Shown one piece after another: positions 26,244 to 35,492 of a stretch of DNA of 64,000 bases (within the stretch, counting starts at the first letter, position 1; every line of letters begins with the position of its first letter). Origin of the DNA: JAOXRU01 sp965247735 (GTDB taxonomy: Bacteria; Bacteroidota; Bacteroidia; Flavobacteriales; Flavobacteriaceae); NCBI GenBank assembly GCA_965247735.1, contig CBDFHN010000002.1:1860001-1924000 (forward strand), written 5' to 3'. Position numbers and translations under genes: made by a program. The notes under the pieces are model-generated. The model was given only the letters and a program-made list of their open reading frames with translations, was not told the DNA's origin and ran no database searches.

Positions 26244-26311
26244 CGAAGTATAACTCCGAAAATATTTTTTCACTTCGAGACAAGTCTCGGGGTTTTAAAC
26301 CCACTGGTGGG
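26244..26311. repeat. Cluster of small inverted repeats
   Basis: Within 68 nt there are four overlapping inverted repeats: CGAAGT/ACTTCG (26244-26249 with 26272-26277), CGAGAC/GTCTCG (26276-26281 with 26284-26289), GGGTTT/AAACCC (around 26290-26302), and CCCAC/GTGGG (26300-26304 with 26307-26311). The segment is more GC-rich than its surroundings. It lies between divergent radC and the paiB-like gene and resembles an intergenic palindromic element, but only one copy was noticed here. Confidence 0.45.
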
Positions 26312-26372
26312 AATAAAAATAGTATTTTTATATGATCTTATCGGTAAAGATTAAGATTTATCACTATTTTAT

Positions 26373-26993
26373 ATGAGCTATCCTCCAAAACACCATCAAG
26401 AACAAAACTTTGAAAATTGTATTAAAGTAATGAAACAATACCCTTTTGGCACTTTAATTTCTATTAAAGATAATACTCCATACATAACACACATTCCTTT
26501 AATACACAAAGCTGATGGCAGTAAATACGGAAAACTACTTGCCCATATAGACAAATACAATCCTCAGGTAGCTACACTTCTAGACAATAACGAAGTTACT
26601 GCTATTTTTCATGGTCCAGATTGCTATATATCGCCAGCTACTTATAGCACAAAACAGCTTCCCACTTGGAATTACCTAATTGTACATATTAAAGGAATCG
26701 TAAAAAGATATACAAATCCTGAACAGGTAAAAGATACAATTATAGATATGACTTCTTTTCTTGAAGCGCCAGAACATAGATATACACTAGCTGCGGACAA
26801 CCCAAGAATGGAAGCCGCAATAGATTATATTGTTGGTTTTGAAATTGAAATCACAGACTGGGAGGGCAAATTCAAGTTTTCACAAGACAAAAACAAAAAA
26901 GATCAAGAATTAGCTAAAACTGCTCTTATCAAAAGCCAACAACAGGATATTTCTATGTTTTTGAATGCTATTTATGATAACCACAAACAATAA
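26373..26993 (+). CDS. PaiB-family FMN-binding protein (putative negative transcriptional regulator)
   Basis: A 206-residue member of the PaiB family with a split-barrel flavin-binding fold. It starts MSYPPKHHQEQNFE, continues with KQYPFGTLISIKDNTPYITHIPL, and carries the hallmark STKQLPTWNYLIVHIKG at about 91-107 followed by MEAAIDYIVGFEIEI. In Bacillus PaiB is linked to repression of sporulation and protease genes, but most homologues have unknown roles and the fold suits FMN binding better than DNA binding. It is a single gene that converges on mpl. Confidence 0.9.
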   Translation: MSYPPKHHQEQNFENCIKVMKQYPFGTLISIKDNTPYITHIPLIHKADGSKYGKLLAHIDKYNPQVATLLDNNEVTAIFHGPDCYISPATYSTKQLPTWNYLIVHIKGIVKRYTNPEQVKDTIIDMTSFLEAPEHRYTLAADNPRMEAAIDYIVGFEIEITDWEGKFKFSQDKNKKDQELAKTALIKSQQQDISMFLNAIYDNHKQ

Positions 26994-27011
26994 CTCTAAT
27001 TGAAAAGATAC

Positions 27012-28364
27012 CTAGAAGAGACTTTTTAGCGCATCAAAATCTAAACCTCCATAATTCCCGCTACTCATCAATAATAATACAGCATTTTCAAAATTTTGCG
27101 CATATATATATTGCTTAAAAGCTATTGCATCTGTAAATATCTTAAGGTCATTGCGTTTAAAAGCTTTAGCAATTTGTGCCTCAGAAATAGGATCCATTTT
27201 CTTTATCTTTAACGCTTCTGGGGAGTAAAAAACCACAGCCTCATCTGCTTTATCTAATGCTCCTTCATATTCTTTTAAGAAGGCAGTATTAAGACTACTA
27301 TACGTGTGCAACTCTAAACATGCTACAACTTTTCTTTTTTGATACTGTTCTTTTACCGCTGCAGTAGTTGCAGACACTTTACTTGGAGAATGGGCAAAAT
27401 CTTTATAAGCAACACTAGAATCTCCTTCAGCTATTTTTTCTAAACGCTTACTAGCTCCTTTAAATGTAGCAATGGCTTCATAAAAATCTTCTTCATCCAC
27501 ACCCATATTTTGGCAAATCCATTTTGCTCCAGAAAGATTACTTAAATTATGCTTTCCAAATACTTCAATAGGCATATCTCCATCTGCCGTTTCTAAATAA
27601 GTAACTCCATCAACAACCTTATGATTTGGCACAACATATGGTAATTTTCGGATTGGATTTTCTGAATCTTCCACAACTCTTTTTACTTCTGCATCTTCCT
27701 CATTATAAGTAACACTACCACCTTTAACAATACTATCTACAAAAATGGAAAATTGCGTTACATAGTTTTCAAAAGTAGGAAACACATTGATATGATCCCA
27801 TGCAATACCACTTATTAGTGCAATATTTGGTTTATATAAATGAAATTTAGGACGCCTATCTATTGGCGATGACAAATACTCATCTCCTTCTAAAACTATA
27901 AAATCGCTTTCTTCTGTAAGATGCACCATGGTTTCGAACCCATCTAATTGCGCCCCTACCATATAATCAACTGCGATATCATGATAATTAAGCACATGTA
28001 AAATCATAGAAGTTATGGTTGTTTTTCCATGACTTCCTCCAATAACTACTCTTGTTTTAAACTTAGACTGCTCATACAGGAATTCTGGATAAGAATAAAT
28101 CTTAAGCCCAAGTTCTTGTGCTTTTAACAATTCGGGATTATCTGCTTTAGCGTGCATTCCTAAAATAACTGCGTCTAAATCTGTAGATATTTTTTCAGAA
28201 AACCAACCAAAAGATGCTGGTAATAATCCTTTGTTTTCTAATCGAGATTTAGAAGGTTCAAATACAACATCATCACTACCCGTTACTAAATATCCTTTTT
28301 GATTTAACGCCAATGCTAAATTATGCATTGCACTTCCTCCTATTGCTATAAAATGTACTTTCAT
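27012..28364 (-). CDS. mpl: Mpl-type Mur ligase (UDP-MurNAc-tripeptide recycling ligase)
   Basis: A 450-residue Mur ligase family protein. It begins MKVHFIAIGGSAMHNLAL, has the ATP loop GGSHGKTT at 109-116, the central WDHINVFPTFENY, and the C-terminal KDFAHSPSKV segment characteristic of Mpl (MurC has DDYGHHP at this place). Mpl reattaches the recycled L-Ala-gamma-D-Glu-meso-DAP tripeptide to UDP-MurNAc in the cytoplasm. Length matches E. coli Mpl (457 aa). It is a single-gene unit. Confidence 0.9.
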   Translation of the reverse strand: MKVHFIAIGGSAMHNLALALNQKGYLVTGSDDVVFEPSKSRLENKGLLPASFGWFSEKISTDLDAVILGMHAKADNPELLKAQELGLKIYSYPEFLYEQSKFKTRVVIGGSHGKTTITSMILHVLNYHDIAVDYMVGAQLDGFETMVHLTEESDFIVLEGDEYLSSPIDRRPKFHLYKPNIALISGIAWDHINVFPTFENYVTQFSIFVDSIVKGGSVTYNEEDAEVKRVVEDSENPIRKLPYVVPNHKVVDGVTYLETADGDMPIEVFGKHNLSNLSGAKWICQNMGVDEEDFYEAIATFKGASKRLEKIAEGDSSVAYKDFAHSPSKVSATTAAVKEQYQKRKVVACLELHTYSSLNTAFLKEYEGALDKADEAVVFYSPEALKIKKMDPISEAQIAKAFKRNDLKIFTDAIAFKQYIYAQNFENAVLLLMSSGNYGGLDFDALKSLF

Positions 28365-28746
28365 TAAAAATAATATAATTATGATGTAAAGATATGCATA
28401 GATTTTTAGTTTTTACTCAAAACCAATGTGTTTACTTGCAAATGTAAAATACTAGATTAAAGTTTATATGTTTTTTTACAGAAACGACAACAATGCTATT
28501 AGCAAAAACAATACAAATATCGGTAATAGCAATATCAAAATTAGATGCATATTATCAACATATACAGTAGTCATATCAAAACTAGCAGCAGCACCAATAA
28601 GATCTGAAATAATACTATCAACATCAATAAAAACCCATTCACCACAAAAAAAAACCATTCGTCTACAGCACCCTACCTTTCACAAACTTCAAACTAAAAA
28701 TTAGAATATTTTTTATATACCTTTACCCCTTACAAAAAAGTCTTGC
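28365..28746. other. Intergenic region between divergent mpl and the T9SS cassette
   Basis: A 382-nt gap. On the minus side, TATCTTTA and TACATTTG sequences upstream of mpl resemble -7 elements. On the plus side, TACCTTTA about 30 nt before 28747 is a candidate promoter for the large secreted protein. Two opposed short open frames (28468-28704 plus, 28476-28658 minus) overlap each other; the minus one would encode a 60-residue product with a hydrophobic tail. Neither has family support, so I do not call either as a gene. Confidence 0.5.
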
Positions 28747-31700
28747 ATGACCAATTTCTTACGCTTAAAATCTCTATCTTTCCTCGTCATTTTTTTATGT
28801 TTTTCTATTGGTATTCAGAATGTACATGCACAATGTGCTGGATTAGATAAATCCGTTACTATTTGTGAAAAAGATGCTGACCCAGCCAATAAGACTTTTG
28901 ATTTGTTCTTACAATTAGATGGTACTCCTACAGCAGGGGGCATATGGTCTGCAAACTCCCCAATAAACAGAAGTGCATTGGACGAAGCCACAGGAAAACT
29001 TAACCTTTGGGCCATACTTATAAATAACACACCTCATTCTTTTACCTATACGAATGATTGTGGATCAGGACCAGAAACTGCAATAGTAACGGTTATACTA
29101 GGTGGCTACCCGGGAGAAGATAATATTGATGGTAGCGCCAATGCCTGTGGAGATAACGATAGCGTAAATATGTTTACCTATATCGGGAGCAATATCCCTG
29201 GAAAAGTACAAGATAGCAATGGTTTATGGGAGGAAGTAGTTCCTGCTGGTTTTTTAACCGAAAATCTTTTTGATGCTCAAGCTGCAGGAGTAGGCATTTA
29301 CGAATTTACATACACCACACCTATTGTTGGGTCTTGCACCTCCAGAACATCTAGAGTTATTTTAGAAGTACATCCGCCTCCAAACCCTGGAATACCAAGA
29401 GACTATGTTGTTTGTGTTAATGATGATCTTAGTGGCGACACCAATCTAGACCTCAATTCCTATCTAACAGACGAAGATAATGATGGAATATGGTCTGAAG
29501 ATAGCACTTCTGAACTAAGCGGTCCATTAGACATTAACATAGATGTACAAAACATAAGAGATACTTTTGGCTATGGATCTTATCCATTTACCTACACCGT
29601 TTTTCCTTCAAACCCTACCTGCAAGAAACTAACTTCTGTTGTTAGTATTGTTATTCTTCCTGCATTTGAAGCTACAATCACCGCCATCAGCGTCTGTCAG
29701 GGCTCTGAATACAAGGTTGATATTGTTTATAATAAAACTATTTTTCCCGGTGGAATATTTGATATCACCTATGAAACAAACGGTACTTCTGGAATAAGAG
29801 AAGGTAAAGCAGAAAAAGTGGACTTAAGTGATGGATCTGGTAGTTTTAACCTAGACCCAACAAAAGTAGATCTTAACCAACCTGTCAATATCACTATCAC
29901 AAAACTTGAAGTTCCTGAAGGCGATCCTGACTTTGATTTTTGTGAAATTCTCAACAAAGGCATTCCCATAACTACAACTATTATTGTGGGTACACCCAAC
30001 GCCAATAACACTATTTGCAATGCCAAAAACTCTTCAATAACCCTTGACACTATTTTAAATCCATTGGGTGCACTAGCAAATGATACCTACACCATTAACT
30101 ACGAACTTACAGCACCAGATTCTAGCATTACAAACCTAATTGCCAATGCCATTACTTTTACCAATGGAGACGGAGCTTTTGAAATCCCAGCCAGTTCATT
30201 AACTCAACTAGGAGATTATAGCCTGAAAATTATAGTTACTGGAAGTATTGATCTAAAAAATATAACTGATACCACTATAGAAGATTGCCCTATTACAACT
30301 AGTTTTACAATTCTACCAACTTTTGAAGCCACTATTGCTACATCAAATTATTGCCAAGGCACGCCATACTCATTAGAAATAACATATAATAATGCAATTT
30401 TTCCTAATGGAGCTTTTGATTTTACCTATGAAACAACTAGTAGCCTAGGCATACAAGCAGGTACGGCAACAAATGTTAATCTTGTAGATGGAGTAGCAAC
30501 CTTTCTAATAGACCCTGCTATTGCTCCTATTAACGAAGAAATAGGACTAACGCTAACCACAATTAAAGACAGTAACACCACAAGTCCAATAGCTATTTGC
30601 GGATCTATCAACGATGGAAGCGCGTTACCTTCTGACACTTTTTTTGTCACTAATCCTATTGCAAACTCCATCGATATTTGTCCAGATATGGATGCCATTG
30701 TCAATATTACCAATATTCTAGATACTAGTGGAAGCCTTACAAATGACACTTATACCATAAACTACACTTTAATTGATCCTGATAGTAATCGACAAGATTT
30801 AGTAGCGAATGCCATTACTTTTTCTAATGGAGCTGGAAGCTACACCATTCCCGCAGCAACCTTTACAAAAACAGGAATACACAACTTAGAAATTACTGTT
30901 ACTGGAAGTCTTGATTTGGATTGTGCAATAAAAACTGCATTCAACATCAATCCTATCCCTCCAAAAATAGCATTAGGCATAGTTATAGATAACAGTTGCG
31001 ATGCTACAGATATTAAAGTAATAATTAATGCTCCTGTGCTTACTGACGGGAAATACGATATTAACTATGTAGTTACTAAAAAAGGAACATCTACTCCGCT
31101 CATCAATAACGCCATTAGTTTTACTGGTGGTTCTGCAAACTACCAAGTAGGCATTACAACGCTAGAAGACGGAGAATATACTGTAAAATTGAATAGTTTT
31201 CAAAACGATACAACTCCCTGTAGATTGGATTTTGATTTTAAACTAGAAAAAAACTTTAGTATTGGTGGCATCCCTAATATTCCAGTAGTTGCCGCTGATC
31301 AAACTTTTTGTACTGCTACAAGCACACCAACTATAGCAGATATTAACATTACTGCTACTGGCCCTGTTTTATGGTATGCCAATACTACAGATACTACTGC
31401 TTTACCCACGACAACTCCTCTTGTCCATAATACCGATTATTATGTTATTAATGCCGATAGTGGAGATCCATGTATAAGTCCAGATAGGCTAAAAGTAAAC
31501 ATTACATTACTTAATCCTGGGATGGTTACTTCCTCTGAAATTGCACCTGAATTTTGCAGTTCGGAAAATGCAACTATAGCTGATTTAACAGCTACATCTC
31601 CTAATGGTGGATCTATAATCTGGTATGATGCAGCAGTTAATGGTAATGAAATACCAATTAGTACCAGTCTAGAAAACGGAAAAAGTTATTATGCTACTGA

Positions 31701-32310
31701 AAGAGCTAACGAAGGATGCGAAAGCCCAAACAGACTTGTTTTTACACCAATAATAAATACTCCAGCTGTTGCCATTATAGAAAACACACATTTTGACCTT
31801 TGCAGAATTGACACCCCTACACTACAATTACTTCAAAACGAAATAACTGATTTTTCTGGAACTGAAGTTAAATGGTATGCTGTAGAAACTGGAGGAACTC
31901 CTTTACAATTATCGGACGCTCTAGAAGAAAACAGCACCTATTACCTAGAAAGCTTCGATCCGCTCACGTTTTGTACACTTTCGGCAAGAAAAGTAATCAC
32001 CGTTAATCTTAATAATTGTGAACCTGAAAATTACGATTACTTTATCCCTGATGGTTTTTCTCCAAATGGTGATGGTAGAAATGATACCTATTTCATTCCT
32101 AATATAGAAAAAATATATCCTGAATTTACTTTAGAAATCTACAACCGATATGGCGCCATTTTATTCAAAGGAAACAAAAACAACCTCCATTGGGATGGAA
32201 GCACTAGCAATGGAAACAATACTGCACCAAACGGAATCTACTTTTATGTAATTAAGTATAACAGAGATGGATTTAGCCCAACTCAAGGAAGATTATATCT
32301 TAACAGATAA
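28747..32310 (+). CDS. Large secreted protein with type B T9SS sorting domain (gliding motility-associated C-terminal domain)
   Basis: A 1187-residue surface or secreted protein. The signal peptide ends at about residue 29 (NVHAQ). Two long repeats of about 218 residues begin near 309 and 527 (each opening FEATI then a CQG motif, and each carrying ANDTYTINY or TNDTYTINY with ANAITF). Three Ig-like modules follow with VLWY, IIWY and VKWY near 874, 957 and 1041. The C-terminal 90 residues (IPDGFSPNGDGRNDTY, LEIYNRYG, WDGSTSNG, NGIYFYVI) are the CHU_C type B sorting domain. It precedes a PorP/SprF gene, the typical partner for type B substrates. Confidence 0.93.
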   Translation: MTNFLRLKSLSFLVIFLCFSIGIQNVHAQCAGLDKSVTICEKDADPANKTFDLFLQLDGTPTAGGIWSANSPINRSALDEATGKLNLWAILINNTPHSFTYTNDCGSGPETAIVTVILGGYPGEDNIDGSANACGDNDSVNMFTYIGSNIPGKVQDSNGLWEEVVPAGFLTENLFDAQAAGVGIYEFTYTTPIVGSCTSRTSRVILEVHPPPNPGIPRDYVVCVNDDLSGDTNLDLNSYLTDEDNDGIWSEDSTSELSGPLDINIDVQNIRDTFGYGSYPFTYTVFPSNPTCKKLTSVVSIVILPAFEATITAISVCQGSEYKVDIVYNKTIFPGGIFDITYETNGTSGIREGKAEKVDLSDGSGSFNLDPTKVDLNQPVNITITKLEVPEGDPDFDFCEILNKGIPITTTIIVGTPNANNTICNAKNSSITLDTILNPLGALANDTYTINYELTAPDSSITNLIANAITFTNGDGAFEIPASSLTQLGDYSLKIIVTGSIDLKNITDTTIEDCPITTSFTILPTFEATIATSNYCQGTPYSLEITYNNAIFPNGAFDFTYETTSSLGIQAGTATNVNLVDGVATFLIDPAIAPINEEIGLTLTTIKDSNTTSPIAICGSINDGSALPSDTFFVTNPIANSIDICPDMDAIVNITNILDTSGSLTNDTYTINYTLIDPDSNRQDLVANAITFSNGAGSYTIPAATFTKTGIHNLEITVTGSLDLDCAIKTAFNINPIPPKIALGIVIDNSCDATDIKVIINAPVLTDGKYDINYVVTKKGTSTPLINNAISFTGGSANYQVGITTLEDGEYTVKLNSFQNDTTPCRLDFDFKLEKNFSIGGIPNIPVVAADQTFCTATSTPTIADINITATGPVLWYANTTDTTALPTTTPLVHNTDYYVINADSGDPCISPDRLKVNITLLNPGMVTSSEIAPEFCSSENATIADLTATSPNGGSIIWYDAAVNGNEIPISTSLENGKSYYATERANEGCESPNRLVFTPIINTPAVAIIENTHFDLCRIDTPTLQLLQNEITDFSGTEVKWYAVETGGTPLQLSDALEENSTYYLESFDPLTFCTLSARKVITVNLNNCEPENYDYFIPDGFSPNGDGRNDTYFIPNIEKIYPEFTLEIYNRYGAILFKGNKNNLHWDGSTSNGNNTAPNGIYFYVIKYNRDGFSPTQGRLYLNR

Positions 32311-32326
32311 ACAATAAGCACAACAA

Positions 32327-33268
32327 ATGAAACCAATTTATATCGCATTACTCTTACTTATAACTGCACAAGGATTTGCTCAGCAAGATCCACAATATAC
32401 GCAGTATATGTATAACATGAGTGTTATAAACCCTGCTTACACCACCAATGATCTTGGCATTCTAAACTTCGGAACACTGTACCGTTCGCAATGGTTAAAT
32501 GCTGTAGGAGCGCCAAAAACACTTTCCTTTTTTATGCATGCTCCATTATCAAAAAAGATAGAAACTGGTATCTCCTTTATTACTGACGAGATTGGAGATG
32601 GTGTTCTAAAAGAAAACAATATCTATGCAGATTTCGCCTATATTCTTAAGCTTAATCGAGACAGTAACATCTCTTTAGGACTTAAAGCAGGTTTCACCAA
32701 TTTTGAAACCAATTTTAACGGATTTAGGCTTCCTGAAACTCCCAATATAGAAGACGATGAAGCTTTTAACAAAAACCTCAACAATACTTTTCTTAATATA
32801 GGTATAGGTGCTTTTTATCATGCTAAAAATTATTATGTTGGAGTCTCAGCTCCAAACTTATTTCCTACAAAACATCTTGAAGATAAAGAAGGCATTAGCG
32901 GGCTTGGAGCAGAAGCTATCCATGTTTATCTTACTGGAGGATATGTATACGAACTCAATTATAGGTTTAAGATAAAACCATCAACCATGATAAAAGCAGT
33001 TAGTGGAGCGCCATTAACTTTTGATGCATCATTAAATGTATTGTACAATGACAAGTTTGAACTAGGAGCATCTTATAGATTAGATGATGCTGTAAGTGCT
33101 ATGTTTAACGCAAAAGTTCTACCAGCTGTTCGTATTGGTTATGCCTATGACTATACCCTGTCCAATATTGGTGATTTTAGCTCAGGATCACATGAGATCT
33201 TTATTCTCTTCGATCTTGATCTTCTTGGTCTTAAAAAAGGGTACGATAAATCTCCTAGATTCTATTAA
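32327..33268 (+). CDS. PorP/SprF-family type IX secretion membrane protein
   Basis: A 313-residue outer membrane protein of the PorP/SprF family. The signal peptide ends at about residue 18 (TAQGFAQ) and is followed by the family hallmark QDPQYTQYMYNMSVINPAYT. The rest alternates like beta strands and includes GISFITDEIGDGVLKENN and FNNTFLNIGIGAFY-type segments. SprF-like proteins act with adjacent type B sorting-domain substrates in export or attachment to the surface. It lies 16 nt after the secreted protein and 9 nt before the OmpA-family gene, forming one operon. Confidence 0.94.
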   Translation: MKPIYIALLLLITAQGFAQQDPQYTQYMYNMSVINPAYTTNDLGILNFGTLYRSQWLNAVGAPKTLSFFMHAPLSKKIETGISFITDEIGDGVLKENNIYADFAYILKLNRDSNISLGLKAGFTNFETNFNGFRLPETPNIEDDEAFNKNLNNTFLNIGIGAFYHAKNYYVGVSAPNLFPTKHLEDKEGISGLGAEAIHVYLTGGYVYELNYRFKIKPSTMIKAVSGAPLTFDASLNVLYNDKFELGASYRLDDAVSAMFNAKVLPAVRIGYAYDYTLSNIGDFSSGSHEIFILFDLDLLGLKKGYDKSPRFY

Positions 33269-33277
33269 AAAAATCAA

Positions 33278-35407
33278 ATGAAAAAAATATTTTTATACAT
33301 ATTTATACTAGGGTTCTTTTCGCAAATAAATGCGCAGCACGAACTCAAAAGAGCACAAAATTATTTTGAAAGAGCTTTTTATAGTGATGCTATTCCATTA
33401 TACGAAGCCCTGATTCTCAAAAACAGAAGTAACAAAACAGTAGCTAATCTTGCTGAATCTTACTATCATACCTTTCAAATGAAAAAGGCCGCTAAATGGT
33501 ATGGGATTCTTATTCAGAATAACAATACACAAAGATTCGAAAACTTAAGACAAGGAGACAGCATTGCCGAAGTTAACTATTTTAGATACTACCAAGCATT
33601 AAAATCTAGTGGAGAGCTTCAAAAAGCAACTACTATTTTAGCAGAATTTTATAGCAGAACTGGAAACACCGAAAAACACAATAGACTTCAAGAAGAAGCG
33701 CAGTACTTAAGTAATATCAGTGCTATTGGTGCTCGTTTTACTATAGAAAACTTAGCTATTAATACTGAAAAATCAGAATTCGGTGCCATAGCCATAGATA
33801 GCAATTTAATATTTACTGCTGCAAGAAAGACAAATACAATATTTGGGAAAGCCTATAAGTGGAACAACCAAAACTATCTTGATCTTTACATCGCTCCATT
33901 GGTAAAACTTAAGTTAGGAGATACTATCAGTAAAAGCTTCTCCAAAAACATTAATACAAAAATGCATGAAGGTACTTTTGCTATCACAAAAGATCGACTG
34001 ACCATCTATTTTACTAGAAATAACTATCTAAAAGGAAAGAAAACAAATAATTCAAAAAAAATAAATACGCTAAACATCTATAAAGCAGAATGGATTAATG
34101 GCAAATGGACTAATATTACCGAACTGCCTTTTAATAGTAAAAACTTCTCTAGCGAACACCCTGCATTAAGTCCAGATGAAAACACCTTATATTTTTCATC
34201 TGATAAAAGTGGCGGATATGGAGGTTTCGACATCTACTCCGTTTCTATTAAAGACAATACTTTTGGCACTCCAAAAAACTTAGGTTCTACAATAAACACT
34301 TCAAGAAAAGAACAATTTCCGTTTATTGACAGCAATGGAGATCTCTATTTTTCTTCCAATGGTCATCCAGGATTTGGATTACTAGATATTTTTATCTCCA
34401 AAAACAAAGATGGTGTTTTTCAAAAACCAGATAATATTGGGCTACCAGCAAATAGTGGATATGACGATTTCACTTTCAGTAAAATACCCAATACAAAAAA
34501 AGGCTATTTCTCATCAAATAGACCTACTGGAAAAGGAAGTGATGATATCTACGCTTTTACAGAAACAAAACCGTTACTTATAGAAGACTGCAAACAATAT
34601 ATAAAAGGAATTCTTACTGATATTACTACAAAACTTCCTATTACAGGAGGCACAATAACTATTAGCAATGAAAAGGGAGAAGTTGTAGAAACAATAACAA
34701 CTACTGCTGATGCTTCTTTTAACTTTAGCGTTTCTTGCAATAACAACATAACTATTACTGGTAATAAAATTGGTTATAACAGCAACAGTAAAACCATACG
34801 ATTAAGTAGTATTAGAAACATGATTCATGACGGTTCTTTGGCATTACTTTCTATTGCTGAAAAAGAAAAACTAGAAGAAATAGCAGCTCAAAAAGAAAAA
34901 GAGCTTCAAAAAATCAAAAAAGAAGAAGAGATTGCTGCTCAAATACTCAAAGAAAAGCAAGAAAAAATTATAGCGGAAAAGAAAAAAGAAGTCCGAAAAA
35001 CTACCATTATCCAAACAGAAAAAAGTATCGTAAAAAGCAAAAAAAGAGTTGTCATAAAAACCGATCCTATTCGTTTTGACTATAAACTTTGGTACCTTAG
35101 AAGAGATGCCCGATTGGCTATAGATAAGGTTATTGCTATAATGAAAAGAAATCCTGAAATTAGAGTAGAAATTGGAACGCATACAGATATTAGAGGTAAC
35201 AATAAATACAATCAGGAGCTTTCCCAAAAAAGAGCAAATTCTGTTCGGGAGTATTTTATAAAAAATAAAATTTCTGAATCTAGAATTCTAGCCAAAGGTT
35301 ATGGAGAAGCGCAACCTATCATACACTGTAAAACAGAAGAATCTTGTTCTGAAGAAGAACATGAAATCAATAGAAGATGCGAATTTGTTATTGTAAAATG
35401 GGGATAA
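33278..35407 (+). CDS. OmpA-family protein with TPR, PD40 and carboxypeptidase-like domains (PorE-like)
   Basis: A 709-residue envelope protein. It has a signal peptide (to about 19, INAQ), TPR-like helices (about 20-140), PD40/WD40-like propeller blades (about 280-430, with PDENTLYFSSDKSGGYGGFD and GDLYFSSNGHPGFG), a carboxypeptidase regulatory-like domain (about 438-515), a Lys/Glu-rich helical linker (about 525-590), and a C-terminal OmpA peptidoglycan-binding domain (about 600-709; GTHTDIRGNNKYNQELSQKR). The architecture is that of PorE and its paralogues, which tie T9SS parts to peptidoglycan. It is the third gene of the cassette. Whether this copy is the core PorE or an accessory paralogue is not settled. 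Confidence 0.9.
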   Translation: MKKIFLYIFILGFFSQINAQHELKRAQNYFERAFYSDAIPLYEALILKNRSNKTVANLAESYYHTFQMKKAAKWYGILIQNNNTQRFENLRQGDSIAEVNYFRYYQALKSSGELQKATTILAEFYSRTGNTEKHNRLQEEAQYLSNISAIGARFTIENLAINTEKSEFGAIAIDSNLIFTAARKTNTIFGKAYKWNNQNYLDLYIAPLVKLKLGDTISKSFSKNINTKMHEGTFAITKDRLTIYFTRNNYLKGKKTNNSKKINTLNIYKAEWINGKWTNITELPFNSKNFSSEHPALSPDENTLYFSSDKSGGYGGFDIYSVSIKDNTFGTPKNLGSTINTSRKEQFPFIDSNGDLYFSSNGHPGFGLLDIFISKNKDGVFQKPDNIGLPANSGYDDFTFSKIPNTKKGYFSSNRPTGKGSDDIYAFTETKPLLIEDCKQYIKGILTDITTKLPITGGTITISNEKGEVVETITTTADASFNFSVSCNNNITITGNKIGYNSNSKTIRLSSIRNMIHDGSLALLSIAEKEKLEEIAAQKEKELQKIKKEEEIAAQILKEKQEKIIAEKKKEVRKTTIIQTEKSIVKSKKRVVIKTDPIRFDYKLWYLRRDARLAIDKVIAIMKRNPEIRVEIGTHTDIRGNNKYNQELSQKRANSVREYFIKNKISESRILAKGYGEAQPIIHCKTEESCSEEEHEINRRCEFVIVKWG

Positions 35408-35437
35408 TACCAATTCTTACCATCAAATAAACGCCAT

Positions 35438-35476
35438 AAAAAAAGCGCTATTCAGTAACTGAATAGCGCTTTTTTT
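35438..35476. terminator. Bidirectional terminator between the OmpA gene and obg
   Basis: An A7 run, then GCGCTATTCAG (35445-35455), loop TAA, CTGAATAGCGC (35459-35469) and a T7 run. The 11-bp perfect stem, extended by the A/T runs, serves both convergent genes. Confidence 0.88.
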
Positions 35477-35492
35477 GATGTGGTTACAGGAA

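Noticed and set aside
28476..28658. Minus-strand 60-codon frame with a hydrophobic C-terminal tail, opposed by a + strand frame at 28468-28704
   Set aside because: The frames overlap each other in opposite directions, neither has a family match I recognise, and the DNA is low-complexity. It remains possible as a small membrane protein but is unsupported.
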